Assembly (NCBI RefSeq): GCF_000002595.2
Contig: NC_057005.1
Coordinates: 4,414,497 to 4,478,496, forward strand
Direction: 5' to 3'
DNA: 64,000 nt
Source: Chlamydomonas reinhardtii
Taxonomy: Eukaryota > Chlorophyta > Chlorophyceae > Chlamydomonadales > Chlamydomonadaceae
The notes beneath the pieces are model-generated. The model was not told the DNA's origin. It did not search any database and saw nothing but the letters and a program-made list of their open reading frames with translations. Positions 1 to 10,600 of this stretch are shown here, piece after piece; positions within the stretch are counted from its first letter, which is position 1, and the number at the start of each line of letters is the position of its first letter. Made by a program: the position numbers and the translations under genes.

Positions 1-2344
1 GGGCACGGCTGCCGGCGGCGGCCCCGGCAGCGGCCTCTTGAGCCGCGCCTCCGGCTCCTGCGGCGCCCCCACTCGCAGGCGCGTGCTGCACCGGCCAGGG
101 TGCCGTGGCGCCAGGCAGTAGCTCGCCTGCGGACTGTGGTGCCCCTGCCGTGCCTGGATGGGGGCTCTGGTGGGGGCTGTGGGCCTCTGGCACTTGAAGG
201 CTGTGGGAGTGCACGGGCACGGCGTAGACGGCGCCAGCGCCGCGGTGCGAGGCGTAGCCGGCAAGCCGCCGCGCCACACCGGGCGAGGCTGACGTGGCTG
301 AATGCGCAGGGGCGGGCGAGCCCGCCCGGCGCTGCGGCGGGTGCGCGTGCGCGTGCGCGTGCGGGTGCTGGTGCGGTGTCAGCGGGTAAGGGTACTGCAG
401 CGGCGGCGGCGGCTGCCCTGGCGCCGAGGATGCCGGCAAGGACGACGGCGACTGCGACGGCGCGTGCTGCGACAGGAGCGACAGCACGGTGTTGGGGTGG
501 TGCGTCGCCAGCTGGTGCTGCAGCTGCAGCTGCTGCTGCTGCAGGTGGTGCAGCATGGAGCTCCAGTCGGCGGAGCTGCGTGTGCGGCCCGTCGTGCCGC
601 CGGTGCTCGGCACGCCATGCAGCACCGCGCTGGCGCCGCCGCCGGCAGCTGCGCCCGCACCGGCGCCGCCGCCGGCAGGAGCAGCACCGGCGCCGTAGCC
701 CAGACCAGGCAGCCTGCCTACGCTGTGGCTGCTGCTGTAGGCGCGTAAACCGTGGCCGCCGGCAGCGCCCACGACCCCCGCCGCCGCCACAGTCACGGGC
801 GCGCCGCTCCAGCCGCCCGTGGACGCGGTCCCCGCCGCCGCGTGCGGCGCGGCGAGGCTGCTTGAGGGCGTGGCCGCGGACGTCACGATGCCGCCGGTGG
901 CGAGCGCCCCGGTCAGGTTGAGGGGGTCTGAGGCCAGGATGCCGCTGGAGCTGTCGCGCGTGCTCGCCTGGGTGGGAATGGCGGGAGCGGGAACGGGTTA
1001 GTGCCGCGAACGTGGCAGGGCGTGGTCGCGTGGTCGCATGCGGGCGCTGAGTTGGGTATGTGCCACACATTGACACGAGTCTGCAGGCAGGGGCAGGCAG
1101 GCAGGCAGAGGCAGGCAGAGGCAGGCAGAGGCAGGCAGGCAGGCAGAGGCAGAGCATCAGCCGCGTGCGGCGACGCACCTGGCGCATCAATGTCATGAAG
1201 TCGTGCCGCATGGGCATCACCAAAGGCTTGCCAGGCAGCTGCCCGCCTGGCACTGGCGGCGGCACGGCCAGCGGCGCAGACGCCAAGCCGTTGGGCAGGC
1301 GCGCACCGCCGCCGCCGATACTGCTGCCGCCAACACTGCCGCCAGTAATGCCGCCGCCGGCGCCGCCCATGCTCCCGTTCACTCCCGGTACCAACACAGT
1401 CGAGTGCGGCCTGCGGGAAAGCAGCGTGTACATACGGCACAGGTCAAGGTAACCCGCCAGGCGCTCAGGGTCTTGTAGGCAAGATCCACGTGCAAAGCAG
1501 GTGTGCATATGCGTGTGCAGGCAGGTGGCGAGGGCACTTCCGGCCAAGACCGCGGCGCCTGTGCGGGCCGCGTCCGCAAGACCACATCGCACCTGGCTGC
1601 GACGGGGCTGCCGGGCCGGGCGCCATGGGGCCGGCTTGCCGAGGGACACGACGTCCGATGGCCATCGCCCTTGCTGCTGAGCTCCTCGAAGTGGTCGTGC
1701 GAAGCGGGGCCTGCGCGGGGGAAGGGAGGTCAGCCGGAGCCGCAGACAGACGTCAGTCGGGGCGGTGCGGCGGAGCTCGGCAGGCCCTGGACGCCGGAAA
1801 GGTTGCCGAGCCGCATTCTGAAGCCCAGCCCCTAAAGTTTGAGTTAATGTAGAGGACCCCGAAATGCTATTTAGCTGCTATTTGCCGCTGGTGCGCGTGC
1901 GAGGACGAGTAAACCTCCTGGCCCGTCGGTGTGCGCGGTGACCGCTATAAACTACGGTCACCCCAAATTATACGCACCATTTCTTTCATCATTTTTGCTT
2001 CCCGCCGAGCCATCGTTGCTGTCCTCGCGCACCGCTTCGAGCTCCGAGGCCAATTCGGCTGAGCGTCTTGCGCTTGCCGACACAGGTGGACATGACTGAA
2101 CACTGGGTGATAGGGGCGCTGAGCCCACACGCGAGCTCCGAGTGACGGCATCGCCTGACGGACTCGACCTTTCAACGTGCGGAGGCCGGACGACCTCGTG
2201 CGCAGGTAGTTCGTTCTCGTGTTTGACATCTTTCGAAGAGGCACTGAAGCAGAAGCAGCTGACCGGCCAAGCAGCGCGCTTTGCGCGATGCTTTCCTTCT
2301 TTCGTCGTTTGCCCCGGTTCTACCGGAGCCAATGACTTTGTCAT
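1..2344 (-). CDS. Unidentified low-complexity protein, 5' part of gene (runs off left edge)
   Basis: About 563 codons are visible in four exons read right to left: 2033-2344, 1593-1710, 1179-1471 and 1-967. Donors are GTGCG-type and acceptors are CAG or AAG. The phases agree at every junction (0, 1, 0). The first exon encodes a Ser-rich, basic N-terminus; it is the least certain part, and an alternative start is the ATG at 1665. The third exon carries a conserved-looking segment, PERLAGYLDLCRMYTLLS, followed by Gly-rich sequence. The last visible exon is low complexity: Ala/Gly runs, a Gln/Leu-rich stretch and a His-Ala dipeptide run. I do not recognise the family. Such Gln/His/Ala-rich regions are common in volvocine regulatory proteins, but no catalytic or DNA-binding motif is seen, so no function is proposed. 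The 3' end lies outside the window. Confidence 0.5.
1086..1150. repeat. Short minisatellite of GGCAG units in an intron
   Basis: GGCAGGCAGA-like units repeat about six times inside the intron between 968 and 1178 of the left-edge gene. It is low-complexity sequence and not part of an exon. Confidence 0.75.
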
Positions 2345-3548
2345 GTACTCAGCTCTGAGCCCCGTTGTCGGGCCGTGCGAGCCAATATTCGGTAGCGACG
2401 CATCGCCCTGCTGGGCTGTTTACGAGCAGGTCAAACTCCCATAATAGTAAGAAAACATGCAAATGAATAGCTGGAAAATTTTAAGCTTAAAGTCACTGTG
2501 GATAGCGCCGGGGTCCAGCTGTTGAAAATTGGAGGGATGGTAAATCCCCAACCGCCCTGGCCTCGCACGTGCCCAGCTTCACACTGCCTCATTAGGGTTC
2601 AACCCCACGATCGCCCCTCGCCGTTCAACACTAGCGGCGTGTGGCATTGCTGGACGCCGGTGGGATGGGATCGGCCTTGAATCACAATAATGGGGCACCA
2701 GGTCCAGACACGGGTCCAGAGGACCATCCCATGCCTACCCCAGTCTCGCCTCAGCTGGCAGCTCTCCCCCATCAGCCCGCCCGCGTTAGACCAGCCGCGC
2801 ACTCTTGCCCTGCCTCTGCCAACTGTTTGCCATTTGTTGGGTTTGGGAATTAGCTGCGCCCAAAGGACCTTACCAACCTGCCTTGCCACTGTCCCATCAC
2901 ACACCCCATCAGCCCGCCCACCCGCCGCGCCTCACCCGCCCACCCACTGCAGCGCCCCAGCAGCAGCCCTCAGCCCAGCAGCCCTGCTCCTCCCCACTCA
3001 CCTGCCTCCCGCCCGCCCCCTCCGCCCTGATCCAGGCCGATCCATGGCACCCGGCGATTTCCACGTTGACTGCAGGGTTTGACTACATGACTGTCATACG
3101 CAGCAAGTCAGCTTTTGTATCAATGTGAAGAACCTCGGCTCGGGCTCTCACCACTCACCCGCTCGCACTGGCTCTCATTCCCTAAATGCCAAAAGGCCAG
3201 ACCCTCTTCTGCGTGTCTCTGCGCTCCCGCAATCACATTCGTTTGGGCATGAGGCTTCGCCCGTCTCGTGAGTCTCGTGCCATCCCCTCCACCGCCATCC
3301 ATTTCTCATTGCGCATCTCTCACTTCCTCACCTATTTTCCAGCCCCTCTAGGGCGAAGCCCCCCAGGATTGCCCCTGTCCGTGCCTGCCTGCGTCGACAA
3401 AAAATACCATACTGGCACAAACCGCGAGCGCCACGTATTATTAATTGCGGAACCTTCGGCCTCAGACGGAGGACGTGGCGTGGCGGCACAGCCCACTTTT
3501 CCCTTGCAAGGGAGAGCCACCTTTTCTTGTCCAGCCCCTCTACATTTT
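2345..3548. other. Intergenic stretch between two minus-strand genes
   Basis: No exon with consistent codon bias is visible on either strand. The stretch should hold the promoter and leader of the left-edge gene and the 3' untranslated region of the 3.5-6.9 kb gene. It also contains one copy (about 2785-2905) of a dispersed repeat found twice more in the window. Confidence 0.6.
2785..2905 (+). repeat. Dispersed repeat family A, copy 1
   Basis: About 120 bp match stretches near 38865-38990 (same strand) and 21455-21565 (opposite strand). Shared landmarks are a CTGCC..CTGC segment, TTGTTTGCC or a close variant, a GGGAATTAGCTGC-like block, GGACC(T) followed by CCAACCTGCCTT, and CACTGTCCCATC-CACAC. 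It lies between genes. Divergence among copies suggests an old mobile-element fragment of unknown class. Confidence 0.65.
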
Positions 3549-6500
3549 CTACATTTTCTCCTTCCTCGCAAGCACCTCCAGCACCTGACCCGCGTCCGGC
3601 CGCCCCGCCGCCCCCTCCACTGCCGCCGGCGCCGCCGCTGCATCCTCCGGCAGCGGCGGCGGTGGCGGCAGGTACCCAGCCTCCGGCGTCCCGTGTGCGT
3701 CCTCTATCTGCTGTGTGTGGTACAGAATTGCCATCAACGCCGCCTGGTCTCTGAACTGTAGCCCCGGACCCGCCGCCAGGTCGGCGCCGCGCTCGCCCGC
3801 CCAGATGCGCTCAAGCTGTGTTCGGGAAGCACAAGGGGGACGATGCAAAAGTTAACTTGTGTGTCCTTAGCAACAGGAAGATGAATGCAGAGCGTTGAAG
3901 CGGGCCCAGCCGGAACGGTAGGTTCCGTTGGTCAGGCGGGAGGGAAGGCGAGAGTGGGAGAGGGACGACCAACGACGGCAGGTCTGAGAGCACCATGCGC
4001 TGTGGGTGAACGCGGCTGTCGCGTCAGCAGGCACTCCTGCCGCAAGGCGTGCTGCTGTTGTGCTGTGCCCCTTCCCCTTATCTCCTTGCGCCGTCCCGCC
4101 ATACAGCCCATTCCCGACCTGTTCACCTACTGCGTCAAGCAGCCAGCGCCCATCCGGCCATCCACCGGGTCTCGGGTGGTGTGGGACCAGAACCCCACTA
4201 CGGCGCCCACCCCAACCCCGCCATCCCCCGCACCTGGTGACGTATGTTGAAGCCCACCTCCTCCAGAGTGCCCAGCAGCCCCACCTGGGCCACACCCCGC
4301 AGCTCCTTCTCCGCCAGAACGTCTGAGGAAGCAGGGGTAGCAGGGCAGCATAGGCAGCAGGGGTAGCAGGGGCAGCAGGGGCAGCAGGGGCAGCAGGGGC
4401 AGAGGGACATCAGGGCGGCAGGCACGGCGCGGCATGAGAAGGAGGCTGGGACCGCTTGCTTTGATGCTTCTTACCCTGTCCCTCCACCCTCCGTGCGCCA
4501 CGCCTCACTGGTTTCACGCCTTGCGCCCCCTGCTGCCCGGACACCCTTCGCGGGGCGTCCCAGGCGCCAAGATGCAGTGCAGTGCAGTGCAGTGCAGTAC
4601 AGTGCCGCCCAACGCCGCCCAATCAAGCGCGCTATGGCCACACCAAATGTTTCCCAGCCCCCGCCCCCGCTACTCCGCTGCCAAGCTGTCACCCTCACCC
4701 AGAATTCCCAGCCCCAGCCCCAACCCCACCCCCCAGCCCCCAAACCCCAGCCCCAACCTGTCCCAACCCCCAGCCCCAACCTGATCCCTGCGCCTTAACT
4801 CACCTTCGCTAAGCCAGGGCACGGACGCCAGCACCTCAAACACCTCGTCCAACTTCTTAATGTCGGCACTCATGGCCTCTAGGCTCTTGTATTTTTCCTC
4901 GCTGGGAGACAGACGAAGAGGAGAGTCGTCGGCGTCATCATCGTCGGCGTCAGCATCGGTGTCGGCGGCGGACTGGGCTAGCTCGGCGTCGGCGGCGCGG
5001 GCCAGTGTGTCTAGATCAGGCACGGCTGCAGAGTGGAGAGGCAGGGGCGGTGGGAGGTGGAGGTGGGAGGGGGGGATTGCATTCAAGGGTAATTAGAATT
5101 GAAGTTGTTGGGGGATGGAAGGAGGGTGGAGGCAAGGCAGGGGAGGAGAGGGAGTGTGTTGGATGGCAAGGGATGAGTGGAGTGAGTTGCCAGGGTGCCC
5201 CGGACGCAGCGATGCGGCTGCAGCGAGGAACACAGCTGGAGAATCACTGTGGACCCGACGCCGACGCATCGCCCCCTGCTCCGTCGCCGCACCGCCCGTC
5301 AGCAGCTCAATACCCAACCGCCCGCCCACCTCCCTCCGCCCGCCCCACCGGCCGTGTTGCTCTCCACGATGCGCCGCGCGATGTCCGCCGGGCTTTCCCG
5401 CGTCGTGCCCCACGCGTCGTCAAGCGGCGACCGCCCCAGCTGCTGCACCCCCGCCGTGAAACCAGCCTCGCTGCTGCCGCCACTGCTACTGCTGCTGCCG
5501 CTGCTGCTGCTAGCGCCGCTGCTACTGCCGGCCGCCGGCTGCTGTCGCGCCGAGGCGGCTGTAGCACGCAGCATGTCGGACAGCGCCTCCATGTCGTACC
5601 CGGGGGCGGCGGGCGGCGGCCGGGTCAGGTCCTCGCCGCCGTCGTCGTGCTCGTCCGCGCCTGTGCAGGGCGACCGGCAGTGGGGCCGTGATGGTGGTTG
5701 TGGTGGTTGTGGTGGTTGTGGCTTATGGCCTGGCGGTTATGGCTCTGGGCCTGGCGCAGGCGGTGGTGCAGACGTGATACTGCAGCATGGAGAAACAAGT
5801 GGGGGAATACGCAAGCACCGGCCACAGATGTGTGTGGTTGAAGGCGTGAAGCTTGAGCGCGTGTGTGTAGGGCATACACGCCACAGGCCCCCCCTCGCCG
5901 CCGGGTCAGCCCCGCCAGCTCAACCCAACACGTGCAGGGCTCCCGGGGCTTCGCCCCCTGCGCGGCACCACCGCCACGGCGCTCCACCCACCCGCTCTCC
6001 CGCCCTTGCCGCCGCCTGCCGCTCCCCTGCCGCCGGCTCCGGCTGCTGCCGCCCCCGCCGCCCCCAGCGACAGCCCCACGGGCATGCCCTGAGAGGCCAT
6101 CAGCCGTGACATGGGGTCAGACAGCACCTATGCACGGGGTTGGAAGGGATTAGTATGGGGTTGGGTTGAGATGGGAACTGGTGATGGGTTAGTGCCGTGA
6201 TGGCGGCGGAGCAGGGTCCCAATCTGGGCCGGTCGACATCCTAGCGCCAGGGAGCAGGCGTGCAGCGGAGCAGTGGCTGTGCCATCTGCCTTTCACACAC
6301 CCTGCCCTGTGTGTTAAAGAGCACAAGGAAAACATTACGCGTAGGACAGAGTATGCGATGCAGAATTACGGCCGCGGATTACCTGCCCTGTGTGGTGCCA
6401 GCGTCTGTGCGACAGCTACTTACTCACCCGCCTCGCCGCCTCCGCCGCATCAACCACTTCCGACTCCGTCCCCACGCCGCCCGTGCCGCGCTGGCTGCCG

Positions 6501-6906
6501 CCTCCTGGCGCCGCCGCGAAGCCGCGTAGCTGGCGCTGGTTCGCATGCGCGCAAGCCGAAGCCGGCGTCCCGTGTCCAGAAGCAAATATGCCGGTAGCAG
6601 CTGGGCTTGGGGTTGCGGTCGCCAGGGCGGGAGCCGCAAGGATTGGGCCCGTCGCGGCCGTTGGGGCGACACCCTGCAGAAGGGGTTCGGGGTGTGTGTG
6701 GAGGGGGGGGGGGGGCGTCTCGTCGGCTATGGCGCCGAAACGTGGGCTAGCCCCCGGGGCCCGCAGTCTGCTACGCAAATCCTTAGGGTAGCTTGTGCAT
6801 GCAACGGTGCCCCGCGTTCAGGGTGCTGGCCCGTGGGGTTCCGCACCTCCGTGATGAATGTCGATGAGCGCCGGGCGCACGCGATCAGCAGCTGGGTGCG
6901 CCGCAT
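3549..6906 (-). CDS. Unidentified protein, predicted mitochondrial, 443 aa, seven exons
   Basis: Exons are 6847-6906, 6428-6673, 5992-6127, 5349-5660, 4804-5025, 4234-4322 and 3549-3815. All introns are GT-AG and the phases match at all six junctions, giving 444 codons including the stop. The N-terminus (MRRTQLLIACARRSSTF) is basic, hydroxylated and free of acidic residues. A second basic segment ending in QRQLRGFAAA (about residues 60-70) resembles a mitochondrial presequence cleavage region. Next come a Gly/Ala-rich stretch, a Ser-rich linker (about 178-200), an Asp-rich patch (about 265-285), then helical charged sequence including LAEKELRGVAQVGLLGTLEE and IWAGERGADL. I do not recognise the family. 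The plastid is the alternative destination. It is divergently arranged with the PDH gene to its right. Confidence 0.7.
4328..4412. repeat. Minisatellite, about 9-bp units (GGCAGCAGG)
   Basis: Units of roughly nine bases, GGGGCAGCA and variants with GGGGTAGCA, run tandemly in the intron between 4323 and 4803 of the predicted mitochondrial protein gene, immediately upstream of the acceptor on the coding strand. Confidence 0.8.
5066..5102 (-). repeat. Intron element copy (divergent), near acceptor
   Basis: On the minus strand this reads AATTACCCTTGAATGCAATC followed by C-rich sequence. It is a diverged member of the AATCATGAATGTAAYCCCCC family. It lies about 45 bases upstream of the acceptor of the exon starting at 5025, in the same orientation as the host transcript. 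Confidence 0.5.
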
Positions 6907-7659
6907 TTTAAGAGCGTGCAAACAGCAGTTGATATGCACCTGGTTTGAGCACAAGGCTAAGAGGCAGGGCTAAACAAGGTTTTTACATACGAAGTGCTGC
7001 TACAATTAAAACACTAAGTAAAGCATACATGTAATATGTAAGACTGTCAAGTCACTGCACCGAAAAGCGACGGGCATTGGCACGATTGGGCTCGCCCTCG
7101 GTTTCTCGCCCGGCCTTGGCGATCGACAGGCGCCCAGTTGGTTTGCAGTTAGCCAAAGACTTGACCGGGCTTTTCTATAAGCCCTTTGCAGCTTTCCACC
7201 GGACTTCTTGCCTGAGGTGGGGTGGGGAGGGGATAGAGCGGGGCTGGCCGAGTGCAGCAGACACAGCAGGGCCTGGACTTCGCTGTCAGGCTATTGAATT
7301 TGGCATGAAAGCGTCACAGCAGCGCAGTCTAGCCCCGATGGGTGCCCACTGGCGCCAGGCAGGCTGCGGGCGCCGCGCCTCTGCCAAACGCTTGCAGCCC
7401 TCGCACACAGCCGGGGTCCAGCTTGAGAGTGCTGCGCAGTCACTGTGCAGTATATTTGCAGCTTAATAACACTTGTACCTCGATCTGGGCGGTGCAGCGA
7501 GCGTTCAGCGGGCTGCATGCGTTCCCCTCCGACGTGGCCAGAGACTTCGTCCAGCGACGGAGGCCCACAGCAGCATGATCGTTGCAGCCTCTGCTATGAG
7601 GCATTACAATGCAATTTCCCTAACGGACCGCTGTCTCGCCTGGCTGCAGGTTCGGCAAA
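6907..7659. promoter_or_regulatory. Divergent intergenic region, mitochondrial-protein gene / PDH E1-alpha
   Basis: About 750 bp separate the two start codons, which point away from each other, so the region must hold both promoters and leaders. An A/T-richer patch lies around 6975-7060. A CTGCAG just before 7651 could be a leader-intron acceptor for the PDH transcript. No clear TATA box was placed. Confidence 0.5.
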
Positions 7660-10600
7660 ATGCAGTCGATGCTGAAGCAGCGCTCGGGCGTTCGCGCCGC
7701 GCAGCCCGCCCGCCGGGCCGTGCAGGTGAGCAAGCAAGTACAGTTAATATGGCACATTGCATATGCCAAAAGTCCTTAAGCGCAGCTCCCTGAGCGGGTT
7801 TTGGGGTTGTAGGCGTTATGTTTCTTGGGCGTGCCCGCCGACGCCTCTCGCCCTTAGGTCCGGGGCCTGGTCGCGTCTTGAGGCTGCGCCAGAGCGCCCC
7901 TGTTCGATTGATTCGGGACGCAGTGGAACAGGGTGTGCAAGGCAAAGCAGGAAACCGACTGGGACCTGGAAGGGTGCAGCGGCTGTGCAGCTGTTTTGGT
8001 GCCGTGCACAGTTCTGCCTGTCCCCGAGAGGGGGCCGCAGGGGGAAGCCCCCGGCGCACATGCACACAGCGCCGCTGTGGCCCCTGTGCTGCTGCATGCC
8101 ACCAGCACGGGCTCCCCTCATGCTGCACTGGCTCCCGCGGCGTGCCTCCACGCCACGTGCTGACTGGACGACGCCGTGACACACGCACACACATACACAT
8201 ACCCGCTCCCCTGCCCTCTCTCCCGCTCGTCCCCCCGGCTGCAGGTCCGCGCTGTGGCTGCCCCCGTGAAGGCGGCGACCTCTAAGTCGCCCATCGTCAC
8301 CCCTGAGGTACGAGGGCTTTGGCTCAGGTTCTCTCAGCCCCCGAGGTGGAGGAGCAGCGGCGCTGGCAGAGAGGCAGAGGGACAGAGGGAGAGGCGGATA
8401 TAAAGGGAGAGGGGTCACACGCAACCGCGAGGAGGAGGGAGCACGCAGGGAGGAAGGAGGTGGCGGTTGTGCGGAGGCCGGGGCCCGGGCGCACTCTCCC
8501 CCCTGTGCTACCTCATTTTGATTTAGCATTGCCTAGGCGTGTTTACAACCACCGTGTCTCCCTCCCGTCTCTCCCTCACCGCTCTTCTCCCCTTCCCCAC
8601 CTCTCCCTCCCCACCCTGTCCCTGCAGACTGCCAAGGACCTGTACTACGACATGGTGCTGGGCCGCGAGTTCGAGGAGATGTGCGCCCAGATGTACTACC
8701 GCGGCAAGATGTTCGGGTTCGTGCACCTGTACAGCGGCCAGGTGCGGCAGGCGCAGGGAAGGAGGGGAGGGAGAGCGAAGGAGGGATGGAGGGAAGGAGA
8801 GAGAGGGAAGAGGGAGAGGGAGGGAGGGAGAGGGAAGGCGGGCGGGAGGGAGGGAGGGAGGGAGGGAGGGACGGAGGGAAGGAGGGAGAGGGAAGAGAGG
8901 AGAGGGAAGAAGGGAGAGGAAGAGGATTTGGGGCGGGCGGACTTGGTACCTAGTGCGATGGAACGGTCGAGGGTGAGGAGGGAGAGGCCCGGGCGCGACG
9001 GGGCGTGACATGGAGGGGGCGGTCATAGCACAGCTGCTGTAGGCGGGGGCTTCAAGCAGCAGCCAGCAGGGTGGCGCGCAAGGCTCGGGGTGTGTCGAGG
9101 GTCACATGCGTATGAGCACCCGAGAATCAGGGCAGGGCCCCTCAGACAGCCCCAGCTCCGCACGCCACCCTTTGCCCGACCTGGCACCGCCCCTCTCCAA
9201 CGCCCCTCTCCCTTCTCAAACAATTATAAATGTAATCCCCCTCCCCCTCCCCCTCTGCACCCCCATCCCCCTCTCCCCGCAGGAGGCGGTGTCCTCGGGC
9301 GTCATCCGGCAGCTGCGCCAGGACGACTACGTGGTGTCCACCTACCGCGACCACGTGCACGCGCTGTCCAAGGGCGTGTCGGCGCGCGAGGTCATGGCCG
9401 AGCTGTTCGGCAAGAAGACCGGCTGCTGCAGGTGGGGGGGCGGGGGCGCGGGGTTGAAGGGGGGACTGAAGGGGGCGTGGGTGGAGAGGGGGCGGGGGTG
9501 GGTGGAGAGGGGGCGGGGGTGGGTGGAGAGGGGGGATGGTATGCCCGAGCCAATGGGAAAATGGGGGGTGGGTTGGAGGTACAAGATGGGTTGCTGGGGC
9601 CTGGGGCGAGGAGCGAGAGGGGCACGGTGTACGAGGGGCCTCACGCGGGTGAGGTTGGGTGCGGCGCCGCGAGGTGCACCCAGTGTCCCAGTATTCAGCA
9701 ACTCCTGACTCCGCCGGTGCTGACGCGTTGCTCTGCCGCCTCCCTCCGCCCCCCCCCTACCACTTCCTTACCTAATCATGAATGTAACCCCCCCTCCCGC
9801 CCACCCCCTGCCCGCCGCCTCCAGGGGCCAGGGCGGCTCCATGCACATGTTCAGCGCCAAGGCCGGCGTGCTGGGCGGCTACGCCTTCATTGGCGAGGGC
9901 ATCCCCGTGGGCCTGGGCGCCGCCTTCCAGTCCAAGTACCGGTGAGCAGGGGGAGGGGGAGGGGGAAGAGGGAGCGGGGGAGGAAGGGGCAGCGGGGCGA
10001 GGGCATGGAGGGCGGGAGGGCGGGAGGAAACGAGGGGGAAAGGAGGGGTTGGTGGAGGTGGAGGTGGAGGTAGTGGAGGACAGGGCGCTGTGTGGAGGAA
10101 GGGATTAGGTACGGTAGTCGTAGCCATTCCCACGTCTATCAGGGCCCGTTCCTCGGTACATCCAGGGAAGTGGGGGTGCGTGGAGAGGACGAAGTAGCGC
10201 TGATAGAGTTGGCGTCTGGAGGCAGGAAAGGAAGGCCAGCTGCGATGGCCATGATAGCCCGTGTGCACCCAGCGGCGGTACACGAAGACAACGGGTCCAG
10301 GAGGCTGCAGCGAGCGGCCAGCGAGCGGCCGTGCCAGGTCGCCCCGTGCTGCAGCCACGCCGTGCCCCCACTTCCGTTACTCCCCGGCGCCACCCACCCC
10401 CCACACCCTGCACGTCTCCGCCCACGCCCCCATTCCCTCAGCCCCCAACCCCCGCCGCACCCGCCCGACCCCTCCATCTACTCATGAACGTAACACCCAC
10501 TCCACCCATTCTCAACCACCTCAACCCCACCATCTCCCGCGCTGGGTGGGGCTGGCGGGTTTCGGTTCACTTGCTTTGGGTTCTGAACTGAATGAACTAC

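Noticed and set aside
1-2344. Assignment of the left-edge gene to the cullin or ANTH families from the segment LAGYLDLCRMYTLLS
   Set aside because: The resemblance covers fewer than 20 residues and none of the other family hallmarks is visible.
2595-2615. tRNA-like T-arm sequence GGGTTCAACCCC
   Set aside because: No matching A box, anticodon arm or acceptor stem at the right distance.
5195-6109. Plus-strand open frame of about 300 codons
   Set aside because: It is a shadow of the minus-strand exons at 5349-5660 and 5992-6127, whose phases fit a complete gene.
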